A DNA stretch of 9,227 nucleotides from Bacillota bacterium (GTDB taxonomy: Bacteria > Bacillota_I > Bacilli_A > Erysipelotrichales > Erysipelotrichaceae). The position numbers and the translations under genes are program-made. Each line of letters starts with the position of its first letter. Within the stretch, counting starts at the first letter, position 1. Shown in pieces: positions 1 to 6,217 of this stretch. Where the stretch lies: positions 1 to 9,227 of the forward strand of contig JAEZBR010000002.1 of the NCBI GenBank assembly GCA_023426935.1, read 5' to 3'. The notes under the pieces were generated by a model that did no database searches, was not told where the DNA came from, and saw only the letters and a program-made list of their open reading frames with translations.

Positions 1-87
1 AGCTGCCATCCGACAGGGAATGTCGCCAAACATAGAGCCGAATGACAGCTCAAGTGTTTCTATATTTGGCAACACTAATTGTATCAT
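1..87 (-). CDS. Possible 5' end of a gene running off the left edge (uncertain)
   Basis: On the minus strand an ATG at 87-85 opens a frame that stays open to the window edge. It reads MIQLVLPNIETLELS and continues with a leucine-rich flavour, but I recognise no family. AGAAGG lies directly against this ATG, too close for a normal ribosome site, so an in-frame GTG ten codons later or an upstream GTG/TTG might be the true start. Against coding: the opposite strand is also open (2-121), no clear promoter is visible, and the segment is full of short inverted repeats (1-9 with 42-50; 11-15 with 21-25; 25-35 with 60-70). It could equally be the tail of another gene or a structured non-coding piece. 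Confidence 0.25.
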   Translation of the reverse strand, partial: MIQLVLPNIETLELSFGSMFGDIPCRMAA

Positions 88-105
88 CCTTCTATTTGTC
101 AACAC
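61..105. repeat. Short direct repeat, two copies 30 bp apart
   Basis: TATATTTGGCAACAC (61-75) and TCTATTTGTCAACAC (91-105) match at 13 of 15 positions and begin exactly 30 bp apart. They lie just upstream of the kinase-like gene at 154. Three helical turns of spacing would suit paired protein-binding sites. A multiple of three would also suit a ten-codon repeat in the possible minus-strand gene. With only two copies neither reading is strong. Confidence 0.4.
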
Positions 106-153
106 CACGATTGTTTACTGATAGAAAAAACAAACAACAAAGGAAACTATCTA

Positions 154-696
154 ATGACAATTTTATTATTTGGGGTATCTAATGTAGGTAAAAGTATAAC
201 CGGCGAACTTTTAGCAAAACAACTAGGATACCATTACTATGATTTAGACGAAGAAGTTAAAAGGCGAAGAAAGACTACCATCGAAACATTTGTGACTACG
301 ATAACACTTGAAGAACGAGATTATATCCGCGGTGTTATCATCGGGGAAATATTTGATGAAGATCCTAAGAATAAAGTTATTGCGATTACTCCAATGACTT
401 TTTATGATAACTTCGAAGATTATTTGGAATATCCGGATGTTTTAGCGATTGAATTAAGAGATACTCCCGATAATATCTTTAATCGGTTGGTATTTAGCGA
501 TGAGAATGATGTGCTGTATTTCGATGACGATTATAAGAACGCTCATGCAAAACATTATTTAGATGAAATCGCAGAAGATTTAGAGTGGTATGGGCAGTGT
601 AATAAAATAGTAACCAATAAGTTTGAGATGAACGGGGACCTTCCCGAAGAAGTTGTTTCCCGTTTGATTGCTGAATATAATTTAAAAAAGGTTTAA
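154..696 (+). CDS. Shikimate-kinase-like P-loop kinase (divergent)
   Basis: The protein has 180 residues. The ATG at 154 is chosen because AAAGGAAA lies about 8 bases upstream and the fold begins at once with a beta strand and P-loop, GVSNVGKS (residues 7-14). Longer in-frame starts add a non-conserved 25-residue tail. DLDEE (30-34) sits where shikimate kinases carry the Asp that binds shikimate, and size and order fit that family. The family's glycine triplet expected near residue 80 is replaced by AITPMTFYD, and no clear lid arginine motif is seen, so the phosphate acceptor may not be shikimate. No other aro gene is nearby. A cytoplasmic small-molecule kinase of unknown substrate is the safest call. 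A short hairpin follows the stop codon. Confidence 0.75.
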   Translation: MTILLFGVSNVGKSITGELLAKQLGYHYYDLDEEVKRRRKTTIETFVTTITLEERDYIRGVIIGEIFDEDPKNKVIAITPMTFYDNFEDYLEYPDVLAIELRDTPDNIFNRLVFSDENDVLYFDDDYKNAHAKHYLDEIAEDLEWYGQCNKIVTNKFEMNGDLPEEVVSRLIAEYNLKKV

Positions 697-711
697 ACGG
701 TATTTTACCGT
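697..711 (+). terminator. Weak hairpin after the kinase-like gene
   Basis: ACGGTA-TTT-TACCGT forms a perfect 6-bp stem starting directly after the stop codon. What follows (GAGCATCTTTCTT) is only loosely T-rich, so this is at best a weak intrinsic terminator separating the gene from the promoter at 723. Confidence 0.4.
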
Positions 712-722
712 GAGCATCTTTC

Positions 723-751
723 TTGACGCTTATAACTGTATCTTATATAGT
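723..751 (+). promoter_or_regulatory. Promoter of the rhodanese-SDR operon
   Basis: TTGACG (723-728), a 17-base spacer and TATAGT (746-751) make a good sigma-A-type promoter, each box one mismatch from consensus. ACTGT (735-739) and ACAGT (753-757) form a short inverted repeat bracketing the -10 box and could be a small operator, though five bases per arm is weak evidence. The ribosome site AAAGGAG (765-771) follows five bases before the ATG. Confidence 0.7.
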
Positions 752-776
752 AACAGTATAAACGAAAGGAGTTTAT

Positions 777-1205
777 ATGAAACGACTAGTTATAGTAATC
801 GCTGTCTTAGTCCTATTGATTTCCGGAGGTGTCGTTTATTATCTTAATCAACAGAACAAGAATTCTAATAATGAAACTGCCATGGTTGAAGAAAAAGGTA
901 CCTTTACCACGATCAAGGCCGAACAAGCCAAGAAGATGATGGATGAGGGAATGGTGACGATCGTCGATGTTCGTGCCAAAAGTGAGTATGAAGCCGGACA
1001 TGTTAAGAATGCGATTCTAATCCCGAATGAATCGATTGGGGATAGTGAGCCTATGGAATTAACCGACAAGGATGCGACCATCTTATTGTATTGTCGTACC
1101 GGCGTCCGAGCAGGACAAGCCGCGCAAAAATTAGCGGATATGGGTTATAAGAATGTCTATTCATTCGGCGGTATCGTTGACTGGCCGTATGAGATTGAAA
1201 AATAA
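777..1205 (+). CDS. Membrane-anchored single-domain rhodanese
   Basis: The 142-residue protein has a hydrophobic N-terminal segment (about 4-22, after MKR), an uncleaved anchor or signal peptide with no lipobox, then a polar linker and one rhodanese domain (about 43-140). Family hallmarks are visible: DVR (64-66), GHVKNA (74-79), the active-site loop CRTGVR with the sulfur-accepting Cys106, and GGIVDW (131-136). Such domains carry a persulfide on the cysteine and move sulfur to thiol acceptors. The anchor implies the domain faces the outside of the membrane. The start follows AAAGGAG by five bases. Only 12 bases separate its stop from the SDR gene, so they probably share the promoter at 723. 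The physiological acceptor is unknown. Confidence 0.9.
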   Translation: MKRLVIVIAVLVLLISGGVVYYLNQQNKNSNNETAMVEEKGTFTTIKAEQAKKMMDEGMVTIVDVRAKSEYEAGHVKNAILIPNESIGDSEPMELTDKDATILLYCRTGVRAGQAAQKLADMGYKNVYSFGGIVDWPYEIEK

Positions 1206-1217
1206 AAAAGAAAAATT

Positions 1218-1964
1218 ATGCAACTAGAAAATAAAATTGCGATTATTACCGGAGCTTCCCGAGGAATCGGTTTTTCCATCGCCAAGGCTTTTATCAAACA
1301 GGGCGCGAAGGTCGCGTTACTAGGAAGTAGATTGGAATCAGCGCAGAAAGCAGTAAGTAAATTATTGGCGGAATATCCGGATGCGCAATTGATACCGTTT
1401 GGCGTTGATGTAACTAACAGTGAAGAGATCACTAAAGTTGTAAACGAAGTAGTTGATAAGTGGGGTTATATCGATATCTTAGTCAATAATGCCGGGGTAA
1501 CTTCGGCTAAACAGATCTTCGATATGAGTGATGAAGATTTCGACAGTGTTATTCGGATTAATCTCTCCGGTCCGTTTAAATTCACTAGAGAAGTTTCTAA
1601 AGTCATGAAGGAACATGGCGGCAGTATTATCAATACCAGTTCGATGGTCGGAACTTATGGCGGAAGAATGCAGACGGCATATTCCTCCAGTAAGTTTGGT
1701 ATCAACGGTTTAACTAAATCCTGCGCGAAAGAATTGGGACCCTTCAATAGTAGAGTCAACGCAGTGGCGCCAGGCGTTGTGGCCACCGATATGATGAAGA
1801 ATTCGGTTAATGATCAGATGTTAGAAGGCCTAAAAAGATTCACCCCGCTAGGCCGGGCTGGTGATCCGGATGAATTGGCTGGGGCTTATGTATACTTAGC
1901 TTCGGATGCGGCTAGCTTTACCACCGGCACGATTGTTCATGTCGATGGCGGAATCGTCATGTAG
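1218..1964 (+). CDS. Short-chain dehydrogenase, 3-oxoacyl-ACP reductase (FabG) like
   Basis: This 248-residue classical SDR has the usual FabG length. Motifs in order: TGASRGIG nucleotide loop (11-18), Asp64 of the adenine pocket, NNAG (90-93), and the catalytic tetrad Asn115, Ser142, Tyr155 and Lys159 (YSSSK, 155-159), then PGVVATDM (185-192). The arginine in the glycine loop is typical of NADPH-preferring members. The family reduces carbonyls, in FabG 3-oxoacyl-ACP during fatty-acid elongation. No other fatty-acid-synthesis gene lies beside it, so it may be a FabG paralogue with another substrate. It follows the rhodanese gene by 12 bases with only a poor AAAGAA ribosome site, suggesting translational coupling. 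A strong terminator begins seven bases after the stop codon. Confidence 0.88.
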   Translation: MQLENKIAIITGASRGIGFSIAKAFIKQGAKVALLGSRLESAQKAVSKLLAEYPDAQLIPFGVDVTNSEEITKVVNEVVDKWGYIDILVNNAGVTSAKQIFDMSDEDFDSVIRINLSGPFKFTREVSKVMKEHGGSIINTSSMVGTYGGRMQTAYSSSKFGINGLTKSCAKELGPFNSRVNAVAPGVVATDMMKNSVNDQMLEGLKRFTPLGRAGDPDELAGAYVYLASDAASFTTGTIVHVDGGIVM

Positions 1965-1967
1965 TTT

Positions 1968-2399
1968 CTAGATATTCAGGGATTTCTTTAATTCCTGAAT
2001 ATCTTTTTTTATTAACGGACGCATTGATTCAGGATATTTGGTTAAGTCTATTTGCTTAAGATAATCATTAATTTTCTGACTGAATTCGGGATGATATAAG
2101 ATAACTTCCGGTAATGCCGCTAGACCTTTTCTTACCACGATCGGCTTTTCATCGTAAATAATCTTCAGCAAGGTATCGAGATTCTTTGCCAATAAATTAT
2201 CTGAATCCCATTGAGCCTGGGCACAAGCTAAGATAAAACCTCGGGTTCGCACATAAGCATTCTTACTACCGAGTAGGGAAATAAAATCGTTGAAATAAGC
2301 GTAGTACTTGTTCGACTCTGAAGATTCGCGACTTAATTTTTGACACAGATCATAGGCTTTTTTATTATCTTTATCCTGTAATTGCTCAATAATACTCAT
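1968..2399 (-). CDS. Small HEAT-repeat-like protein (often named 'SufBD protein')
   Basis: The 143-residue soluble, all-helical protein has pairs of amphipathic helices and the recurrent pattern of a proline or charged turn followed by VR (SKNAYVRTRGFILACAQA, 46-63; EKPIVVRKGLAALPEV, 84-99), as in HEAT repeats. From memory it resembles short Clostridia proteins often labelled SufBD; nothing here points to iron-sulfur assembly. A binding or scaffold role is likely and the partner unknown. The start is secure: AAGGAG (2410-2405) lies five bases upstream. Its stop is three bases from the SDR stop on the other strand, and the SDR terminator is embedded in its 3' codons. It diverges from the gene at 2496 across a shared palindrome. 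Confidence 0.8.
   Translation of the reverse strand: MSIIEQLQDKDNKKAYDLCQKLSRESSESNKYYAYFNDFISLLGSKNAYVRTRGFILACAQAQWDSDNLLAKNLDTLLKIIYDEKPIVVRKGLAALPEVILYHPEFSQKINDYLKQIDLTKYPESMRPLIKKDIQELKKSLNI
1971..2010 (+). terminator. Strong intrinsic terminator of the rhodanese-SDR operon
   Basis: GATATTCAGG (1971-1980) pairs perfectly with CCTGAATATC (1994-2003) across a 13-base loop and is followed by seven T's (2004-2010), a textbook + strand terminator. It lies wholly within the last codons of the convergent HEAT-like gene. Read on the minus strand it has no T-run, so it should act in one direction only. Confidence 0.9.
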
Positions 2400-2426
2400 G
2401 ATTGCTCCTTAAATCTTCTGGTATCC

Positions 2427-2456
2427 ATAGTAAAACAACTTTAATTGTTTTACAAT
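2427..2456. promoter_or_regulatory. Divergent promoters straddling a palindrome
   Basis: Minus strand: TTGTAA (2455-2450), 17 bases, TACTAT (2432-2427), driving the HEAT-like gene. Plus strand: -10 TACAAT (2451-2456) with a poor -35 TAGTAA (2428-2433) at 17 bases, driving the gene at 2496. The two promoters are near mirror images because the palindrome at 2430-2453 fills both spacers. Boxes were judged by eye; the + strand -35 matches consensus at only three of six bases. Confidence 0.5.
2430..2453. promoter_or_regulatory. Perfect 24-bp palindromic operator
   Basis: GTAAAACAA (2430-2438) and TTGTTTTAC (2445-2453) are exact reverse complements separated by CTTTAA. Nine perfect base pairs per arm between two divergent genes is the layout of a dimeric repressor site. 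No T-run follows on either strand, so it is not a terminator. The cognate regulator is unknown; the XRE protein encoded at 3536 is the only regulator in the window. Confidence 0.7.
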
Positions 2457-2495
2457 GTAATCAATAAAGTTCCAACTTCATTAGGAGGAAGGATC

Positions 2496-3497
2496 ATGAA
2501 GAAAATTTATCTCATTACCGGTGCGAATGGTTTTTTAGGTAATAATATCGTCCGTCAGCTTGAAGAAAAGGAGGCGGAAATCCGGGCTTTGATTATCCCC
2601 GGCGACAAAGTCCATTCTTTAGAAGGTTTAGATGTCAAAATTTATTATGGCGATGTCACCAATCCAGCGACCCTGAAGGATTTCTTTGAGGTCTCTAAAG
2701 AAGATCAAGTCACGGTGATCCATTGCGCTGCGATTGTCTATATCAAGAATAAATACAGTCCGTTAGTGACGAAAGTAAATGTAGAAGGAACCAAGAATAT
2801 CGTGGCGGAAGTCGAAAGAATCAAAGCTAAATTAGTCTATGTCTGTTCGGTTCATGCAATGCCGGAATTACCTAAAGGTCAGGTAATGAAAGAAATCGTT
2901 AATTTCGATCCGGATAAGGTTATTGGGCAATATGCCAAAACGAAAGCGACGGCTGCGGCGTATGTTTTAAATGAAGTCAAACAACATAACTTAAATGCGT
3001 GTATCGTACAACCTTCGGGCATCATCGGACCTAATGATTACGGTAACAGTCATTTAACCCAATTAGTCGAACAGGTCTCCAAAGGAAAACTTCCGGCTTG
3101 TGTCGATGGCGGCTATGATTTCGCGGATGTCAGAGATGTCGCTAAAGGAATTATTTTGGCCGGGGAAAAAGGTAAAGCTGGCGAATGTTACTTATTGAGC
3201 AATCGTTATTATTCCACGAAGGAATTAGTCGATCTTATTTCTCAAAGCAGTCATGCTAAGAAAGTAAAGACCGTCTTCCCGTTATGGTTTATTAATTTTG
3301 TGGCGCCGATCTGTGAAGCTTACTATAACTTGAGAAAAGAAACGCCATTATTTACGAAATATTCTTTGTATACCTTGAATACTAATTCCAACTTCAGCAA
3401 CGAAAAAGCTAAGAAGGAATTAGGCTATACGACTAGAGATATGTCCGAAACAATTAAGGACACTTTTAGCTGGTTACAAGGGCAGGGAAGAATTTGA
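2496..3497 (+). CDS. NAD(P)-dependent epimerase/dehydratase, dihydroflavonol-reductase/HpnA-like extended SDR
   Basis: The protein has 333 residues. The ATG at 2496 is chosen because AGGAGG lies about seven bases upstream and the Rossmann strand begins at once; the TTG at 2445 lies inside the operator. Motifs: TGANGFLG (8-15), GDVTN (52-56), CAAIVY (77-82), a serine in YVCSVHA near 118, catalytic YAKTK (Tyr146, Lys150), QPSGIIGPND (172-181), DVRDVAKG (211-218) and the C-terminal SNEKAKKELGY (301-311). The order matches dihydroflavonol-reductase and hopanoid-associated sugar epimerase relatives that reduce or epimerise a bulky carbonyl substrate. The substrate cannot be told; a nucleotide sugar or a small aldehyde/ketone are both possible. 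It is transcribed away from the HEAT-like gene and ends 38 bases before the XRE gene. Confidence 0.85.
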   Translation: MKKIYLITGANGFLGNNIVRQLEEKEAEIRALIIPGDKVHSLEGLDVKIYYGDVTNPATLKDFFEVSKEDQVTVIHCAAIVYIKNKYSPLVTKVNVEGTKNIVAEVERIKAKLVYVCSVHAMPELPKGQVMKEIVNFDPDKVIGQYAKTKATAAAYVLNEVKQHNLNACIVQPSGIIGPNDYGNSHLTQLVEQVSKGKLPACVDGGYDFADVRDVAKGIILAGEKGKAGECYLLSNRYYSTKELVDLISQSSHAKKVKTVFPLWFINFVAPICEAYYNLRKETPLFTKYSLYTLNTNSNFSNEKAKKELGYTTRDMSETIKDTFSWLQGQGRI

Positions 3498-3518
3498 TTT
3501 GAGAAAGTGTCGGTAATG

Positions 3519-3527
3519 TGGCATAAT
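3519..3527 (+). promoter_or_regulatory. Extended -10 promoter for a possibly leaderless XRE mRNA
   Basis: TGG-CATAAT (3519-3527) is an extended -10 element with one mismatch in the hexamer. No good -35 box is seen, which extended -10 promoters tolerate. Transcription should begin near 3534, one or two bases before the ATG at 3536, and there is no ribosome site between the previous stop and that ATG. Confidence 0.5.
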
Positions 3528-3535
3528 TTTAAGCG

Positions 3536-4132
3536 ATGAAAGAACTAACTAACGAAGAACTAACGGTCACCTTTGCGTCAAACTTAGTTCGCTTAAGACA
3601 ACATGCCCAGCTGAAACAAAGTGATTTAGCCGAGAAACTGAATTATTCGGATAAATCAATTTCGAAGTGGGAACGGGCGGAAGCCTTGCCGGATGTTGTC
3701 GTAATTAAAAGAATTGCGGATATTTTTGCCGTGAGCGTTGATTTTTTATTGACTTCACACGATGAATGGAGTGCTCCTAAGATTAATAAAGCCAACAAGG
3801 AATTCAATACCTGGATGATTATCGGGGTTGCGATGTTTGGGATCATTACCTTCACCTGCTTAGTCTTCGTGATTTTCTGGATGCGCGGGAAAATATACTG
3901 GGAGATTCCCTTAGCTTCTTTACCTGTCGCGTTAATAACTTTATTGGTGCTAAATACCTTATGGAACGATCATAAAAATAATGTTTATATCGTAATGGCC
4001 TTAGTTTTGGGAATCTTTATCTTAATGTATTATCTTTTAAGACAATATACGCCTTGGCAGTTAATTTTCGTTCTGATTCCTTCGGAAGTAGTGGTATATC
4101 TCAGTTTTCAGATTAAAAAAATCATGCATTAA
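3536..4132 (+). CDS. XRE-family regulator with four-helix membrane tail
   Basis: This 198-residue protein combines an N-terminal helix-turn-helix domain (about 14-72; the pattern LRQHAQLKQSDLAEKL ... SDKSISKWERAEALPD is classic XRE/Cro) with a linker and four hydrophobic helices at roughly 93-115, 123-142, 150-167 and 173-192. The DNA-binding head would be cytoplasmic and tethered to the membrane, suggesting response to a membrane-localised signal, though no ligand domain is recognised. No Shine-Dalgarno sequence precedes the ATG. It follows the epimerase gene by 38 bases and precedes the DegV gene by 129. It might control the palindrome at 2430 or its own promoter, but nothing here proves either. 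Confidence 0.85.
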   Translation: MKELTNEELTVTFASNLVRLRQHAQLKQSDLAEKLNYSDKSISKWERAEALPDVVVIKRIADIFAVSVDFLLTSHDEWSAPKINKANKEFNTWMIIGVAMFGIITFTCLVFVIFWMRGKIYWEIPLASLPVALITLLVLNTLWNDHKNNVYIVMALVLGIFILMYYLLRQYTPWQLIFVLIPSEVVVYLSFQIKKIMH

Positions 4133-4192
4133 AACGCATTCTCTAATTCGTAGAGTCAAATTCTCTTGAGTCTGAAACAACAATAGAATGTC

Positions 4193-4215
4193 AAAACGAA
4201 CAAGGGAATCGTTTT
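4193..4215. promoter_or_regulatory. Inverted repeat upstream of the DegV gene
   Basis: AAAACGA (4193-4199) and TCGTTTT (4209-4215) are perfect complements around a nine-base loop, with one more T after the second arm. It lies between the XRE and DegV genes and could be an operator or a weak, AT-rich terminator for XRE. A second small hairpin, CTCTA-ATTCG-TAGAG (4141-4155), lies upstream. Possible DegV -10 boxes are TAGAAT (4184-4189) and TAAAAT (4230-4235), neither with a convincing -35. Confidence 0.4.
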
Positions 4216-4261
4216 TAGTCTTCCTAAGTTAAAATTAAATTAGTTATCGGAGGACTTAAAA

Positions 4262-5149
4262 ATGAGCTCAGACTATGTCATCAGTTGCTGTTCCACAGCG
4301 GATTTATCCAAGGAACATTTTGAAGAACGTAACATCAATTATATTTATTTTCATTATCAGTTAGATGGTAAGGAATACTATGACGATCTAGGACAAACAA
4401 TGTCTTTTCCGGATTTTTATGCCCAAATGGCTTTAGGAAAAACTACCAAGACTTCACAGGTTAACAGTACCGAATACTTAGATTATTTTTCGAAGTTCTT
4501 GGAACAAGGCAAAGATATCATTCACATCTGTTTATCCAGCGGTCTTTCCGGAACCATCAATTCCGCGAACAATGCGGCTTTGATTGCGGCGGAAAGATAT
4601 CCGGATCGGAAGATTTATATCATCGATTCCTTAGGGGCTTCGAGTGGTTATGGTTTGATTATGGATAAGTTAGCGGATCTTAGGGATGAAGGTTATTCGC
4701 TTGATCAGTTGAAAGACTGGGTCGAAGATAATAAGTTGAAGATGAATCATTGGTTCTTCTCCACCGATCTCACTTACTATGTCAAAGGCGGAAGAATTTC
4801 CAAAGCGGCCGGATTATTCGGAGGCATGTTACATATCTGTCCCTTATTAGATATGGATGTTGAAGGACATTTAGTTCCGGTTTCTAAGTATCGGGGAAAA
4901 GCGGTCGTTATTAAAGAAATCGTTAAACGGATGGAAGAGAATGCGGATAACGGTTTGGAATATGCGGATAAATGTTACATCTCCCATTCGGATTGTTACG
5001 AAGATGCTAAACAGGTCGCGGATTTGATTGAGGCAAAGTTCCCTAAGCTGAACGGGAAAGTCGTCATCAATTATGTCGGGACAACGATTGGCTCACATAC
5101 TGGTCCCGGGACAGTCGCCTTATTCTTCTGGGGTAAGAAACGGGTTTGA
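4262..5149 (+). CDS. DegV family fatty-acid-binding protein (FakB-like)
   Basis: The protein has 295 residues, the usual DegV length. Motifs along the chain: TSQVN (64-68), LSSGLSGTINSA (91-102), IDSLGASSG (121-129), KGGRIS (175-180) and the C-terminal GSHTGPGT (277-284). In characterised FakB proteins the TSQ, SSGLSG and GSHTGPGT regions hold the carboxyl head of a fatty acid, presenting it to FakA for phosphorylation and phospholipid synthesis. No fakA is in the window, and unlinked DegV paralogues are common. GGAGG (4249-4253) lies eight bases before the ATG. The stop overlaps the TTG start of the acetyltransferase gene (TTGA, 5146-5149), so the two are probably translated together. Confidence 0.92.
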   Translation: MSSDYVISCCSTADLSKEHFEERNINYIYFHYQLDGKEYYDDLGQTMSFPDFYAQMALGKTTKTSQVNSTEYLDYFSKFLEQGKDIIHICLSSGLSGTINSANNAALIAAERYPDRKIYIIDSLGASSGYGLIMDKLADLRDEGYSLDQLKDWVEDNKLKMNHWFFSTDLTYYVKGGRISKAAGLFGGMLHICPLLDMDVEGHLVPVSKYRGKAVVIKEIVKRMEENADNGLEYADKCYISHSDCYEDAKQVADLIEAKFPKLNGKVVINYVGTTIGSHTGPGTVALFFWGKKRV

Positions 5150-5844
5150 GTATTCGAAAATTTCCGGCTTGGGTAACGGATAATTATTTGGAATATGTTA
5201 ATCTGCTTGAACCGGTTAAACAGAAATTAGGAACTTTAGATTATGCGGATGAAGAAATCGTGATAGTTAGTTTAGATCCGGAGATGATTTTCTTAGGTCT
5301 GAATAAAAATATCGAGCTTATTTCAGCGATGAGAAAAATCACCCATCCGCATTTTTTGAGCATCAACGGCAACGTGCCGCAGAATTTTAGCGAACAGTAT
5401 CATTACCGCTTCGAAGATAAGTATTTTAATTATGCTTATTTCAATTCGGAACCTCTTCCTTTGACCTTACCTGCGGAATATCGAATTCGACATTTAGAAC
5501 TTCAGGATCTCGAATATGTCTATGCGCATTATCCGTTGATTCAGGATAAAGAGTATTTGAGTGACACAATTAAAAGGGGAATGATTGGTATTGAGTATGA
5601 AGGAACCCTATGTGGTTTTATCGGCCGTCATGACGAAGGGGCGATGGGACTTCTATTTATCGATAGCACGCAACGAAGAAAAGGATTAGGTTATTTCCTA
5701 GAAGCTTCTTTAATAAATGATTTGCTTGAAAAAGGAATTTTACCTTATTGTCAGGTCGAAGAAAAAAACCTGGCTTCGAAAGCGTTGCAGACGAAACTAG
5801 GTTTAACTTGCAGTAAAAATAAAGTTACTTTCTTTGGGGCTTGA
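5146..5844 (+). CDS. GNAT family N-acetyltransferase
   Basis: This 232-residue protein starts with TTG at 5146, chosen because its first four bases overlap the DegV stop (TTGA) and no nearby ATG in frame suits. The C-terminal half (about 112-232) is a GNAT fold. The acetyl-CoA loop QRRKGLG (176-182) follows strand 4 (GLLFIDS) and matches the Q/R-x-x-G-x-G rule, and EEKNLASKALQTKLGL (205-220) is the usual motif B asparagine helix. The N-terminal 110 residues are a separate, unassigned domain, as in two-domain FR47-like acetyltransferases. The acceptor amine is unknown. Its last 20 bases overlap the 3' end of the convergent membrane-protein gene. Confidence 0.85.
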   Translation: MSIRKFPAWVTDNYLEYVNLLEPVKQKLGTLDYADEEIVIVSLDPEMIFLGLNKNIELISAMRKITHPHFLSINGNVPQNFSEQYHYRFEDKYFNYAYFNSEPLPLTLPAEYRIRHLELQDLEYVYAHYPLIQDKEYLSDTIKRGMIGIEYEGTLCGFIGRHDEGAMGLLFIDSTQRRKGLGYFLEASLINDLLEKGILPYCQVEEKNLASKALQTKLGLTCSKNKVTFFGA

Positions 5845-6217
5845 GAAGCTGAACAAGGTAGAAGATTAGGGTAAGTGCGCCTAATATGATTGAGGCATAA
5901 TCATAGTATCTCGTTAACGAGTTAGTCGTTCCGTATATTTCTAAGACACCTTTGAAAAGACTGCCGAGAGTTAATGTTAACAAAGTACAGGCAAGTAGAT
6001 TTCTTACTAGACCGCAAGGCGTCATTTTGGGAACCAACAGACAGCTTCCATAAAAGATTAGACCCAACGTGGGATATAAGAAAGGATAGATCATATAGTT
6101 CGAATAGACCTGATGAGAGAATATTTCATAGATAAAGGCGAAGATCGCGGTTGCTAAAGCAGCATAGAGATAATGAATCGCGATTTTTTGAGTGCTAGCC
6201 GAGGTAGACAATGTCAC
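5825..6217 (-). CDS. Small four-helix membrane protein, unknown function
   Basis: The 130-residue, very hydrophobic protein has four predicted membrane helices at about 13-32, 42-62, 72-92 and 105-124, short loops and a basic C-terminal end (LKPQRK). I recognise no family. The start is GTG at 6217, preceded on the minus strand by AAAGGAAGG a few bases upstream. It overlaps the end of the preceding phosphodiester glycosidase gene by 23 bases and the end of the convergent acetyltransferase gene by 20. It is the last gene of the cassette starting at 9040. GtrA-like or other flippase-like small proteins have this shape, but no sequence motif supports that assignment. Confidence 0.7.
   Translation of the reverse strand: MTLSTSASTQKIAIHYLYAALATAIFAFIYEIFSHQVYSNYMIYPFLYPTLGLIFYGSCLLVPKMTPCGLVRNLLACTLLTLTLGSLFKGVLEIYGTTNSLTRYYDYASIILGALTLIFYLVQLLKPQRK

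Noticed and set aside
61..105. CRISPR-like repeat
   Set aside because: Only two imperfect 15-base copies, no further units and no cas genes.
813..1432. Minus-strand open frames under the rhodanese and SDR genes
   Set aside because: They are shadows of well-supported + genes, with no ribosome site or recognisable domain.
2445..2495. Upstream TTG start for the epimerase-like gene
   Set aside because: It lies within the palindrome and predicted -10 box and adds 17 residues before the Rossmann strand; AGGAGG points to ATG 2496.
3643..3855. Minus-strand open frame under the XRE gene
   Set aside because: Shadow of the helix-turn-helix coding region.
5865..5921. Cluster of hairpins (ATTAGG/CCTAAT, TATGATT/AATCATA, CTCGTTAACGAG palindrome) as a terminator after the acetyltransferase gene
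   Set aside because: None is followed by a T-run and all lie inside the convergent membrane-protein gene; chance structures are likely.
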